Shown here piece after piece: positions 52,584 through 60,697 of a stretch of 64,000 nt of DNA. Numbering within the stretch: the first letter of the stretch is position 1; each line of letters begins with the position of its first letter. This DNA is from Pseudanabaena sp. BC1403. GTDB taxonomy: Bacteria > Cyanobacteriota > Cyanobacteriia > Pseudanabaenales > Pseudanabaenaceae. The DNA lies in the NCBI RefSeq assembly GCF_002914585.1, contig NZ_PDDM01000001.1:248001-312000 (forward strand). Reading direction: 5' to 3'. Under the pieces are notes generated by a model. That model saw only the letters and a program-made list of their open reading frames with translations, did no database searches and had not been told where the DNA came from. The translations under genes and the position numbers were made by a program.

Positions 52584-52785
52584 AGCCCTATATTTCTGTT
52601 GAAAAACCATTTAGGAATTACTTTCTGTGGCTAAAAGCCCTCAGAGATCCCCCTCAATCCCCCTTAAAAAGGGGGAAGAATTTAATTCTCCCCCCTTTTT
52701 AAGGGGAGCTGGGGGGATCTAGACAATTCTTAAATAGTTTCTAAAGATTTAGCAAAGCCAAACCTTTAACAGAAATATGGCTTTC
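52583..52785. repeat. isiA palindrome split by a MITE
   Basis: AAAGCC-CT-ATATTTCTGTT at 52583-52601 pairs with AACAGAAATATGGCTTT at 52769-52785, and, with the MITE removed, further inward to a GCAAAGC tip at 52752-52758. The left arm is interrupted by MITE copy 2. Confidence 0.7.
52603..52742. mobile_element. MITE copy 2, between isiA and the Crp-like gene
   Basis: About 140 bp, similar along its whole length to 40963-41104, with slightly worn termini (ACCATTTAGGAATT; AATTCTTAAATAGTTTCT). No ORF. Confidence 0.85.
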
Positions 52786-52810
52786 TCAAAAAATATTAGA
52801 GAACAAAATT

Positions 52811-52900
52811 ATGGCGATGTTTCTTGGCAGTTTATTGACGATCGCATCAATAACTTATTTGGCAAACTTTTGGCTGCTGATGGCACTGATACATAAATAA
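52811..52900 (+). CDS. Possible 29-residue single-span membrane peptide
   Basis: ATG-TAA frame encoding MAMFLGSLLTIASITYLANF and nine more residues, one hydrophobic helix ending in a Lys. It lies between isiA and the Crp-like gene, 14 bases before the latter. Size resembles small photosystem or cytochrome b6f subunits but I cannot match it to one. Confidence 0.3.
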   Translation: MAMFLGSLLTIASITYLANFWLLMALIHK

Positions 52901-52914
52901 AAGAGGTTTAATTA

Positions 52915-53568
52915 ATGAATTCCACATTAGTCAAATTAGCTGATAACCATTTGTCAATTCCACTTGCACCACCAAGAGTTTTACATCTGCTCAATCATGG
53001 ACTCAAAAGCTATTACTTCAAGCGTTACGAGTATATTCCGCTTCGCAGTGATGTGTTGTGGCGCATTAAAACTGGGATTGTGCGGACGATGACTTGGGAT
53101 GAAGACGGCAACCAGATTATCTTGGGACTATGGAATGAAGGCGATATTGTTGGCAGCCTCATGTCAACTCTCGATCCTTACCAGATTCAATGTTTAAATG
53201 ATGTTGAGATGGAAATCTTGCCATCGATTTTATGGGAACAGGCTTCTAGCGCAATTATTGACCATTGTCAGCAAACGCAACAGTTATTGAATATTGCTCA
53301 TTGCCGCACTACTGATGTCAAACTCAAGAAGTTTCTCATTTGGTTGTCTAGAAAGTTTGGGAAACCTTGCGATCGCGGTATGACTATTTGCCTTAAGCTC
53401 ACCCATCAAGATATTGCCGATACAATTGGTTCGACCAGAGTAACCATGACGCGATCGCTCAATCAACTGCGACTACAAGGTTTACTCAGTTGGAAAAATC
53501 ATTATTTAACGTTGCATCAAAATTTCCCTGAAAGGTCATTTTCGTCTTTGCAGGAATCCCCTATTTAA
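52915..53568 (+). CDS. Crp/Fnr-family regulator
   Basis: A 217-residue protein with a cNMP-type beta-roll (about 30-110) lacking the cAMP-contact RxS pattern, and a C-terminal HTH_Crp (LTHQDIADTIGSTRVTMTRSLNQLRLQGLL, about 162-191). It lies between isiA and isiB, in the same direction, so it may be iron-regulated and control neighbouring genes. The ligand is unknown. Relatives in cyanobacteria include NtcA and CysR-like proteins, but the recognition helix does not settle which. Confidence 0.85.
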   Translation: MNSTLVKLADNHLSIPLAPPRVLHLLNHGLKSYYFKRYEYIPLRSDVLWRIKTGIVRTMTWDEDGNQIILGLWNEGDIVGSLMSTLDPYQIQCLNDVEMEILPSILWEQASSAIIDHCQQTQQLLNIAHCRTTDVKLKKFLIWLSRKFGKPCDRGMTICLKLTHQDIADTIGSTRVTMTRSLNQLRLQGLLSWKNHYLTLHQNFPERSFSSLQESPI

Positions 53569-53613
53569 GTTCTCAACATTTGCTCATTATTCTAAACAAG
53601 GAAAAATACAACT

Positions 53614-54123
53614 ATGGCTAAGATTGGACTGTTTTTTGGTACTCAGACTGGAAATACTGAGAGTGCGGCTGAAGAAATTCAGAAAGCATTTGGTGCTGGG
53701 CTTGTGGATTTACATGATGTCGCCAAAGCCGATACTAGTGATTTTGAAGGCTATGATTGCCTAATCGTTGGTTGTCCGACTTGGAATATCGGTGAATTGC
53801 AATCAGACTGGGAAGGTTTGTACGCTGAACTTGATGATGTTGATTTTTCTGGGAAGAAAGTTGCTTATTTCGGGTGTGGTGATCAGATTGGCTATTCGGA
53901 TAACTTCTTAGATGCGATCGGTATTCTCGAAGAAAAGATCACAGAACGTGGAGGCAAGACCATTGGTTATTGGTCAACGGAAGGTTATGAATTTGATGAA
54001 TCCAAAGCAGTACGCAATGGTAAATTTGTTGGGTTGGCTCTAGATGATACTAATCAATCGGAGTTGACTGAACAAAGATTGAAAAAGTGGGTAGCGCTGT
54101 TGAGGTCTGAGTTTGGTGTCTAA
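53614..54123 (+). CDS. isiB: Flavodoxin
   Basis: A 169-residue long-chain flavodoxin. The FMN phosphate loop GTQTGNTES is at 8-16, TWNIGELQSDWEG near 56 and YFGCGDQIGYSDNF near 90. It replaces ferredoxin as electron carrier from photosystem I when iron is scarce. isiB usually follows isiA directly; here a MITE, a small ORF and a regulator gene lie between. The VOC gene overlaps its end by eight bases. Confidence 0.95.
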   Translation: MAKIGLFFGTQTGNTESAAEEIQKAFGAGLVDLHDVAKADTSDFEGYDCLIVGCPTWNIGELQSDWEGLYAELDDVDFSGKKVAYFGCGDQIGYSDNFLDAIGILEEKITERGGKTIGYWSTEGYEFDESKAVRNGKFVGLALDDTNQSELTEQRLKKWVALLRSEFGV

Positions 54124-54490
54124 CTTGAATGCTATAAACTTGAGAGCCTTTGTTCCTGCCAAAGATTTCAATCTCTCCAAGTCATTTTATCTAGACCTTG
54201 GATTTGAAATATTTTATGAAGATGCGGAACTAGCTGTCTTTAATGTTGGTAATACAGGTGTAGGCTTTTTCTTACAGAATTTTTATGTAAAGGAACTTGC
54301 CGAAAACCTAATGATGCATTTGTTGGTCGAAGATGTTGATAGTTGGTGGGCTGAATTCCAAAGCCGCAACATTGCTGAAAAGTATAAGGTGAGAGTTATT
54401 CCACCAAAACAGCAGGAATGGAAAATGCGCGACTTTGTTGTTTTTGATCCCTCAGGTGTTTTATGGAGGATTGCCGAGAATTCTCAATAA
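54116..54490 (+). CDS. VOC-family protein
   Basis: About 124 residues from GTG 54116 (no in-frame ATG near). A glyoxalase/bleomycin-resistance fold: LRAFVPAKDFNLSKSFYLDLGFEI, HLLVEDVDSWW and VFDPSGVLWRI. The ligand His/Glu pattern is incomplete, so enzyme activity is not assured. It overlaps isiB by eight bases and is probably co-translated, tying it to iron stress. Confidence 0.78.
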   Translation: MSNLNAINLRAFVPAKDFNLSKSFYLDLGFEIFYEDAELAVFNVGNTGVGFFLQNFYVKELAENLMMHLLVEDVDSWWAEFQSRNIAEKYKVRVIPPKQQEWKMRDFVVFDPSGVLWRIAENSQ

Positions 54491-54533
54491 TATTTTTTCA
54501 CCTAGCGCATATAAGTAGCTATACACAGCTAAA

Positions 54534-54613
54534 TGTAGGATGGCGTTAGTGCAACGTAACGCATCAATTAGGTGGAAATGATATGGGTTAAGCTATCGCT
54601 AACTTATCCTACG
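54534..54613. repeat. Dispersed repeat TGTAGGATGGCGTTAGTG...ATCCTAC
   Basis: An 80-base imperfect inverted element, related to 40922-40956 by GCGTTA/TAACGC words. It lies before the iron ABC permease gene. Confidence 0.5.
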
Positions 54614-54675
54614 CTTAATTTCAGCAACTTACTTAGCAAAAGTTAGGATTAGATTTATTCAGGTTGATTTGATTG

Positions 54676-55692
54676 ATGACAGTTCAGAAATTTAAATTTA
54701 ATCATTTGCTTTTGCGCGATCGCTTCCTGCCAACTTTAGTTTTGCTAACGATGGGACTACTGCTAACGATGGCAATTTCGCTATGCCAAGGAGCCGTCCC
54801 GCTTAGCTGGAATGATCTCTGGCAAGCGCTCTGGCATCAAGGCGAATCAATTAATCAAACGATTATTTGGGAACTGCGATTACCGCGCATTATTGCGGCG
54901 ATGGTAGTCGGTGCGGCGCTAGGAATGTCGGGCGCATTGTTGCAAGGAATGCTGCGCAATGGACTTGCCGATCCCTTTGTATTGGGCATTTCCGCAGGTG
55001 CTGGACTAGTGGCGATCGCAATGATTACTCTAGGTGTAGTGCAGACTTTGGTTCCTGTGGGTGCATGGCTAGGTGCGATCGCTACCGCAATACTCGTTTA
55101 TACCCTTGGCTACTTAGGTGGTGGACTATCGGTCGAGCGCTTGATTTTGGCGGGTGTGGCGATTAGTTCCATGTTTGGGGCAATTCAGACAACATTGCTA
55201 TTACTCGCTGATGATGGCAGGATTCAGTCGGCGCTAAATTGGTTGATCGGCAGTCTCAATGGTCGCGGATGGGCTGAAGTGAATAATGTTGGGCCATATG
55301 TGGGCATGGCACTAATTGCTGGTTGCTTATTAGCGCGTCCACTCAATTTGCTCAATCTCGGCGACGATATGGCTTCAGGTTTAGGAACTTCCCTTGTGCG
55401 ATCGCGTTTAGCGATCGGGGCAGTGGCGAGTTTACTAGCAGCAAGCGCTGTCAGTATGGCGGGACTAATTGGCTTTGTCGGCTTGGTTGTGCCGCATGGT
55501 GTGCGCTTGCTAGTAGGTTCTGATTACCGATGGATTTTGCCATGTTCGGCGATCGGTGGTGCATGGGTGCTAACACTTGCAGATTTGCTATCGCGATTAG
55601 GAACGGTGGAATTGCCTGTGGGCGCAGTTACAGCGTTGCTGGGTTCGCCGCTATTTATTTGGTTACTCTATCGTCGCGGTAAGAGAGGTTAG
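54676..55692 (+). CDS. FecCD-family ABC permease (iron-siderophore/B12 type)
   Basis: A 338-residue permease with about nine or ten transmembrane helices, starting at ATG 54676 (a TTG just before it is unlikely). WELRLPRIIAAMVVGAALGMSGALLQGMLRNGLADPFVLGISAGAG near 60 is the FecCD signature, and GLIGFVGLVVPHGVRLLVG near 270 the ATPase-contact region. Only one permease gene, so a homodimer as in BtuC. The ATPase gene follows after two bases. Confidence 0.95.
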   Translation: MTVQKFKFNHLLLRDRFLPTLVLLTMGLLLTMAISLCQGAVPLSWNDLWQALWHQGESINQTIIWELRLPRIIAAMVVGAALGMSGALLQGMLRNGLADPFVLGISAGAGLVAIAMITLGVVQTLVPVGAWLGAIATAILVYTLGYLGGGLSVERLILAGVAISSMFGAIQTTLLLLADDGRIQSALNWLIGSLNGRGWAEVNNVGPYVGMALIAGCLLARPLNLLNLGDDMASGLGTSLVRSRLAIGAVASLLAASAVSMAGLIGFVGLVVPHGVRLLVGSDYRWILPCSAIGGAWVLTLADLLSRLGTVELPVGAVTALLGSPLFIWLLYRRGKRG

Positions 55693-55694
55693 AG

Positions 55695-56528
55695 ATGGAT
55701 AATTATGATCTTTCTGATGCATTGTTAGAATCAAAACATCTCTTTGGTGGCTATAGCAAACAGTCGATTGTAAAGGATGTGTCGCTATCTTTGCATAAAG
55801 GAGAATGGCTAAGCCTAGTCGGAGCAAATGGTTCAGGTAAATCAACATTATTACGATTATTTAGCCGTATCCTCACGCCTCAAACTGGCGCAGTTTTACT
55901 TGATGGCAAAGCGATTCATCAACAATCTGCACAATCGGTAGCGCGGCAGTTGGCGATTTTGCCACAGCAACAAGTTGTTCCATCAGGGTTAACGGTGCGA
56001 CAACTGGTTAGCCTCGGACGTACACCTCATCAACCTTGGTGGCAATGGGATCTCAGTTTAGAGGATCGCGAAATGGTCGAGACTGCGATCGCGCAAACCC
56101 AGTTAACCGAATTTAGCGATCGCCCTGTAGAGCAGCTTTCGGGTGGTGAGAGGCAAAGGGCTTTTTTAGCTTTGACCTTAGCTCAAGATCCACAAGTTCT
56201 ATTGCTCGATGAACCGACTACATTTTTGGATTTGCATCATCAGTTAGAGCTATTGGAACTATTGAAAATGCTCAATCACGAGCGTCAATTGTCGATTGTT
56301 ACGGTGCTGCATGATATTAATCTGGCGGTGCGTTATAGCGATCGCATTGCCATGCTGAAGAAAGGAGAAGTTGTCGCGATCGGTACTCCCGATCAATCAA
56401 TCACGCCTGAAAATCTACGTCAAGTTTTTGATGTGGAAGCAATGACAATCATTACTCCTGTAGGTTTACAGATTTGCTTGCTGTCGCCATCACATACTTT
56501 AGTCAGGAGTCGCGATCCTACCAAATAA
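55695..56528 (+). CDS. FecE-type ABC ATPase
   Basis: A 277-residue ATPase: Walker A GANGSGKSTLLR (near 45), signature LSGGERQRAFLAL (near 150), Walker B VLLLDEPTTFLDLHHQ and switch VTVLHDINLAVRYSD. The sequence is of the FecE/BtuD/FhuC class. It powers the permease of the preceding gene; the TonB receptor gene starts 77 bases downstream. Confidence 0.95.
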   Translation: MDNYDLSDALLESKHLFGGYSKQSIVKDVSLSLHKGEWLSLVGANGSGKSTLLRLFSRILTPQTGAVLLDGKAIHQQSAQSVARQLAILPQQQVVPSGLTVRQLVSLGRTPHQPWWQWDLSLEDREMVETAIAQTQLTEFSDRPVEQLSGGERQRAFLALTLAQDPQVLLLDEPTTFLDLHHQLELLELLKMLNHERQLSIVTVLHDINLAVRYSDRIAMLKKGEVVAIGTPDQSITPENLRQVFDVEAMTIITPVGLQICLLSPSHTLVRSRDPTK

Positions 56529-56605
56529 GCTTTCAAAGCTATCAAAAAAGGGCAAGCGCCAACTTGCCCTCAATTTATCGACATCAAATCGACATCAAAC
56601 ATCAT

Positions 56606-59272
56606 ATGAAATTTCATCACATTCTGCTTAAGAATGCCGTATTCTTATTGCTTAGTATTCCGATATTATTTTTGTTCTCAGAATTAGCGATCGCTGAAAA
56701 TATTTCTCATGAGAAAGAAAATCCTAGTGAAGACAAGGGGCTGAAGCCCCTTGACCTAAAAATCGCCCAAGCTTCTCCCGTCCAAGTTACCAATGTTCAA
56801 ATCAATCTTAGTGATGCAAGACTAGAGATTATTTTGGAAACCGCAGAAGGGCGATCGCTTCAGATTGACACCAATAACTTCAGGATTGAAGGAAATAATC
56901 TGGTTGCAGATATTCCCAATGCTGTGCTGGCGATTCCTGATATGCAGGAATTTAGCGCCGCTGATCCTACTGCTGAAATCAGCAAAATCAACATTACTCA
57001 ACTTGATGCAAATACCTTGCGGGTCAATGTGTTTGGTAATGGCAAGCCACCCACCCAAGAAGTTTCGTTGATAACTCAAGGACAGCTTTTTAGCCTCAAT
57101 CGTGATGGTGAACCTGAAGAAGAAATTACGGTCACAGGTACAAGAACTGCTAGACCAACAAGGCTAACCCCTGGGTCAATCGCAGTTATTGATGCTGACA
57201 AAATCGATCAAAATCTATCTCAGGATTTGCGCGATGTCTTCCGTTACGAACCAAACGTCTCGGTTGGGAATAATCGCCGCTATGGATTGCAAGATATCAA
57301 TATTCGGGGCTTGGGCGGCAACCGTGTTTTGATTCTCAATGACGGTATTCGACTTCCTGCTCAGTTTTCTTTTGGAACATCTTCCCTTGGGCGCGATTAC
57401 GTCGATATTGAAAGCTTACAACGGGTTGAAGTAGTGCGGGGACCAGCTTCAGCTCTTTATGGAAGTGACGCTTTGGGCGGCGTGGTTAGCTTCCGTACTA
57501 TAGATCCCGAAGATTTACTTAAAAAGCGCCCCGATCAATCAGTGGTGACTAGCCTCTCGACCAATGTGGAAACCACCGATCGCAGTTTTACAAATACCGC
57601 CGCGATCGCATTCCGTGACGGTAATTTTGAAGGCTTACTCGGTTACACTCGCCGCGATGGAGCCGAAGCAAGGGTTCCTACAGGCAACGAGTTTGTTGAT
57701 AGCCGCAGTAATGCTCGTAACAACTGGCTCGGTAAATTAGTCTATCGCATAGATGCAACTAGCAAAATTGGTTTCGCTGCGGAAATCTTCCGTAATCGCG
57801 ATAACTTTAAAGTTGCGCCAATTACTGTGGCGGGATTGCAATCACCAACTGGATTTCGAGGTCAGGATGAGACTTTAGATAATAATGTCTCCCGCGATCG
57901 CTTTAGTATCTCCTATGATTTCAACGATCCCAATAGCACCAGCTTTTTGACCGCAGCCAAAGCCCAGATCTACTATCAAAACTCCAATGTTGAAGAAATT
58001 CGTACTCAGGATTTTGTCAGAACTGGTGCAGGCGTAGATCGTCGTCGTTTGCGTAATCTCACTAATACTTTTAGCGATCGCCTTCTTGGAGGTGAAGTAG
58101 AATTCCAAAGTCGTTTTAAAATCAATGAGATTCCTAATACTCTGACCTATGGAATTGATATTTCTACTACTCGCAACGAGCGCATTCGTAACGGTACTGA
58201 AAATCGGTTTAATGCCGCAGGAGCAAATATTCTCACTACTAATGTGGTTGGCTCGGATAATTTCCCTGTCAAGGACTTTCCTGATTCTGACACCTTCCGT
58301 TTAGGTGTTTATGTCCAAAATGCAATTGATTTTAGTGACACCTTCACATTGATTGCAGGGCTAAGATTCGATTCCTATCAACTCAAGACTAAAATCGATG
58401 AACTCTATCTGCGAAATTCCCCTAGCGCTACGGCAGCGGACTTTAATGACTCGGCAATTTCACCCAGCCTTGGCTTTGTCTGGCAAACCTCGCCCGAATG
58501 GACATTGACTGGTCGCTATGCGAAAGGATTTCGCACACCTTTGTATAGTGAAATTAATTCTGGATTTACTAATCTCACCAGCCCCACTTTCCGTTATCAA
58601 ACTCTATCAAATCCAAACCTAAAACCTGAGACCAGTGATACTTTTGAGATTGGAGTTAGAGCTAACTATCCTCAGTTCAACTTCAATCTCACAGGTTTTT
58701 ACAACAGTTATAGTAACTTCATTGAATCCTTTGCGAGTGCGGGAGTTGCATCAGTTAACGGGATTCCAAATGTGAGTCTATTCCAAACTCAGAATGTGGC
58801 GAAGGCAAGTACCTATGGAATTGAATTGGGTAGTGAGTATCGCTTTAGTCCTACTAATGATGGATTCAGCCTGATTGCTGCTCTGGGGCTAACGGTTGGT
58901 GAGAATCAAACTACCAATCAACCTTTGGAAACTGTCGATCCGATTAAGTTGGTAACGGGCTTGCGCTATCGTGCCCCTGAGAGTATTTGGGGAGCCGACC
59001 TGATCGCTACCTTTGCAGGTCAACCTAGACTTGCGAGTAATCGACCAGCTAATTCCTACACACCACAAGGCTATACAGTCGTTGACTTGACTGGGTTCTA
59101 CAAAATCACTCCGCAGCTAACTCTGAATATGGGAATTTTCAATCTATTTAATAGCCAATATTTCCTTTATTCCGATGTGCGCCCTCTGATTACTGCTCCT
59201 GCCCCAACAGATCTTGCTAGATTTGCTCAAACAGGAATTAGTCTTAGGGCTGGATTGACCTTTGTTTTTTAA
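56606..59272 (+). CDS. TonB-dependent receptor with N-terminal AMIN domain
   Basis: An 888-residue outer-membrane receptor; ATG 56606 begins a normal signal peptide (MKFHHILLKNAVFLLLSIPI ... AIAEN), whereas the longer frame overlaps the ATPase gene. AMIN domain about 50-155 (QVTNVQINLSDARLEIILET), then EITVTGTR as TonB-box-like link, plug (RDVFRYEPNVSVG, NIRGLGGNRVLILNDGIRLP, VEVVRGPASALYGSDALGGVV) and a 22-strand barrel ending in aromatic F. AMIN-plug fusions are usual in cyanobacterial siderophore receptors. Likely substrate: ferric siderophore or haem. Confidence 0.95.
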   Translation: MKFHHILLKNAVFLLLSIPILFLFSELAIAENISHEKENPSEDKGLKPLDLKIAQASPVQVTNVQINLSDARLEIILETAEGRSLQIDTNNFRIEGNNLVADIPNAVLAIPDMQEFSAADPTAEISKINITQLDANTLRVNVFGNGKPPTQEVSLITQGQLFSLNRDGEPEEEITVTGTRTARPTRLTPGSIAVIDADKIDQNLSQDLRDVFRYEPNVSVGNNRRYGLQDINIRGLGGNRVLILNDGIRLPAQFSFGTSSLGRDYVDIESLQRVEVVRGPASALYGSDALGGVVSFRTIDPEDLLKKRPDQSVVTSLSTNVETTDRSFTNTAAIAFRDGNFEGLLGYTRRDGAEARVPTGNEFVDSRSNARNNWLGKLVYRIDATSKIGFAAEIFRNRDNFKVAPITVAGLQSPTGFRGQDETLDNNVSRDRFSISYDFNDPNSTSFLTAAKAQIYYQNSNVEEIRTQDFVRTGAGVDRRRLRNLTNTFSDRLLGGEVEFQSRFKINEIPNTLTYGIDISTTRNERIRNGTENRFNAAGANILTTNVVGSDNFPVKDFPDSDTFRLGVYVQNAIDFSDTFTLIAGLRFDSYQLKTKIDELYLRNSPSATAADFNDSAISPSLGFVWQTSPEWTLTGRYAKGFRTPLYSEINSGFTNLTSPTFRYQTLSNPNLKPETSDTFEIGVRANYPQFNFNLTGFYNSYSNFIESFASAGVASVNGIPNVSLFQTQNVAKASTYGIELGSEYRFSPTNDGFSLIAALGLTVGENQTTNQPLETVDPIKLVTGLRYRAPESIWGADLIATFAGQPRLASNRPANSYTPQGYTVVDLTGFYKITPQLTLNMGIFNLFNSQYFLYSDVRPLITAPAPTDLARFAQTGISLRAGLTFVF

Positions 59273-59280
59273 AAGTATTT

Positions 59281-59315
59281 CAATCCTCAAAATGGCATTG
59301 CCATTTTGAGGATTG
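59281..59315. terminator. 16-bp palindrome after the TonB receptor gene
   Basis: Perfect arms CAATCCTCAAAATGGC and inverse, loop ATT, eight bases past the stop. Confidence 0.82.
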
Positions 59316-59365
59316 GAATAAACGACGCAAACACCACTTTTTATATCAATTAGGAGAATCGCAAA

Positions 59366-59719
59366 ATGACCGTACAATTTCGACATATCATGCTGATGGT
59401 AAAAGACGTTCCTGCCGCCGCACAGTTCTACAGTTCAGGGTTAGGTTTAGAAATCACTAAACTGAGTCCCAACATGGCAGAACTTGATGCTAATGGAACA
59501 AAAATCATTATGCATGGAGTAGAAGAGGAACCAACAACTGGAGGTTCACCAATTCTCAGCTTTCATGTCGATGATTTGCTTGAGGCGATCGCAACTTTAG
59601 AAGCTCTCGGTGGCAAGCTAGAAGGGCGCATTCGCGAACCTTTTTTTGGGAAGGTTGCCGCGGTTCGCAGCCCCGAAGGACATTTGCTCAGCTTATTGCA
59701 ACCAACGATAATTAAGTAA
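59366..59719 (+). CDS. VOC-family protein (glyoxalase fold)
   Basis: A 117-residue protein with a GGAG ribosome site. FRHIMLMVKDVPAAAQFYSSGLGLEITKLS, SFHVDDLLEAIATLEALGG and VRSPEGHLLSLLQP give the paired beta-alpha-beta-beta-beta modules. A metal-ligand set (H7, E/H later) is partly present. Function unknown. It is not closely similar to the VOC gene at 54116. Confidence 0.85.
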   Translation: MTVQFRHIMLMVKDVPAAAQFYSSGLGLEITKLSPNMAELDANGTKIIMHGVEEEPTTGGSPILSFHVDDLLEAIATLEALGGKLEGRIREPFFGKVAAVRSPEGHLLSLLQPTIIK

Positions 59720-59773
59720 CTCATGTTACGCAGAATTTACAGAGACCCTAACCCCTAGCCCCTCTCCCAAAAA

Positions 59774-59930
59774 GCTACCGTGTACACACAAGTCGGACTT
59801 ACCCCCTTTAATTCCCCCTTGTAAAGGGGGAAGACTAGAAATCTTGTTCCCTCCCCTTTGCAAGGGGAGGGTTAGGGTGGGGTAATTTCTTTGATTTCAC
59901 GCACAAACTGACTTGTGTGTACACCGTAGC
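59774..59930. mobile_element. MITE-like element with target duplication, nested in a repeat
   Basis: About 157 bp with 21-base inverted termini (GCTACCGTGTACACACAAGTC; 20 of 21 match). CCCAAAAA flanks it on both sides (59766-59773, 59930-59937), a 7-8 bp target duplication. It splits a CCCCTCTCCCAAAAAGGGAGAGGGG-type repeat. The centre carries CCCCCTTGTAAAGGGGG words. The whole 59720-60082 gap has no gene. Confidence 0.78.
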
Positions 59931-60082
59931 CCAAAAAGGGAGAGGGGGGGAAGAAAAACTGAAAACCGCCTCTTGCTCCCCTTCTCCCTCCTTGGTAGAA
60001 GGGGTTGGGGGATGAGGACAGATTTTCTATCAGCGTAAGGTGAGTTAGATAATTTATAGAGGAAATTGAAAGTGATAAACCT

Positions 60083-60586
60083 ATGAAAAACATGACCTTT
60101 GAAGCCGCGATCGCCTACACCGAGACTTTACGAGTACGAAAAGATTTAGAAGCCTCACAACTAAAATCAGAAGTTGAGGCACTTGTTAAAACCTCAAATG
60201 GAGCGAGAGGATTTTTTGTAAGCTTTTTGACAGGCACATGGGAATTAGCCGATAACCCTAGTCCTGCAATTATTCAGGCCTTGCAAGCTGAACCCAACGC
60301 GATCGCGGAATTACTGGTAAAAAATCTTGCCATGTCAACTGCCATGGCACTCACTCATCAACGCAATGGCAAAACCGAAGAAGCCCATGATTCCGAACTC
60401 GTGGCTAAACGCACTGCGATGTTAATTAAAAAAGTCGATCTGCCTGAAGTTCGCACAATTTCCGCCCAAATGTTGAACTCAGCCATCTCCAACAAAGGCG
60501 AATACGCCGATTTCTTTCAAAAGTGGGGCTACGATTTAGAACAAAAGCAAGCGATCGCAAATGTCCTAAGTTATAGCAATTGCTGA
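60083..60586 (+). CDS. Conserved cyanobacterial protein, unknown function
   Basis: A 167-residue helical protein (ATG 60092 is an alternative). The core NGARGFFVSFLTG, NPSPAIIQALQAEP and ELLVKNLAMSTAMALTHQRN is, as far as I recall, shared by many cyanobacterial hypothetical proteins. No signal peptide or membrane segment. Function unknown; lying in the iron region is the only hint. Confidence 0.6.
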   Translation: MKNMTFEAAIAYTETLRVRKDLEASQLKSEVEALVKTSNGARGFFVSFLTGTWELADNPSPAIIQALQAEPNAIAELLVKNLAMSTAMALTHQRNGKTEEAHDSELVAKRTAMLIKKVDLPEVRTISAQMLNSAISNKGEYADFFQKWGYDLEQKQAIANVLSYSNC

Positions 60587-60603
60587 TTAAAAGAACCACA
60601 ATA

Positions 60604-60644
60604 AATTTTTTAAAAGTGTTGCAAAGTAACACTTTTAAAAAATT
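60604..60644. terminator. Palindrome after the 167-residue protein gene
   Basis: 19-base arms, one mismatch beside the AAA loop, T- and A-runs at the ends. A bare core AGCGC-AAA-GCGCT (tip GCAAAGC, 60663-60669) follows at 60660-60672. Confidence 0.8.
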
Positions 60645-60697
60645 ATTGGTTCGCACTTAAGCGCAAAGCGCTGTAATAACCCTTATATTAAGCAAAG

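Noticed and set aside
56474-56605. Longer start of the TonB receptor
   Set aside because: It would put 44 residues, overlapping the ATPase gene, before the signal peptide.
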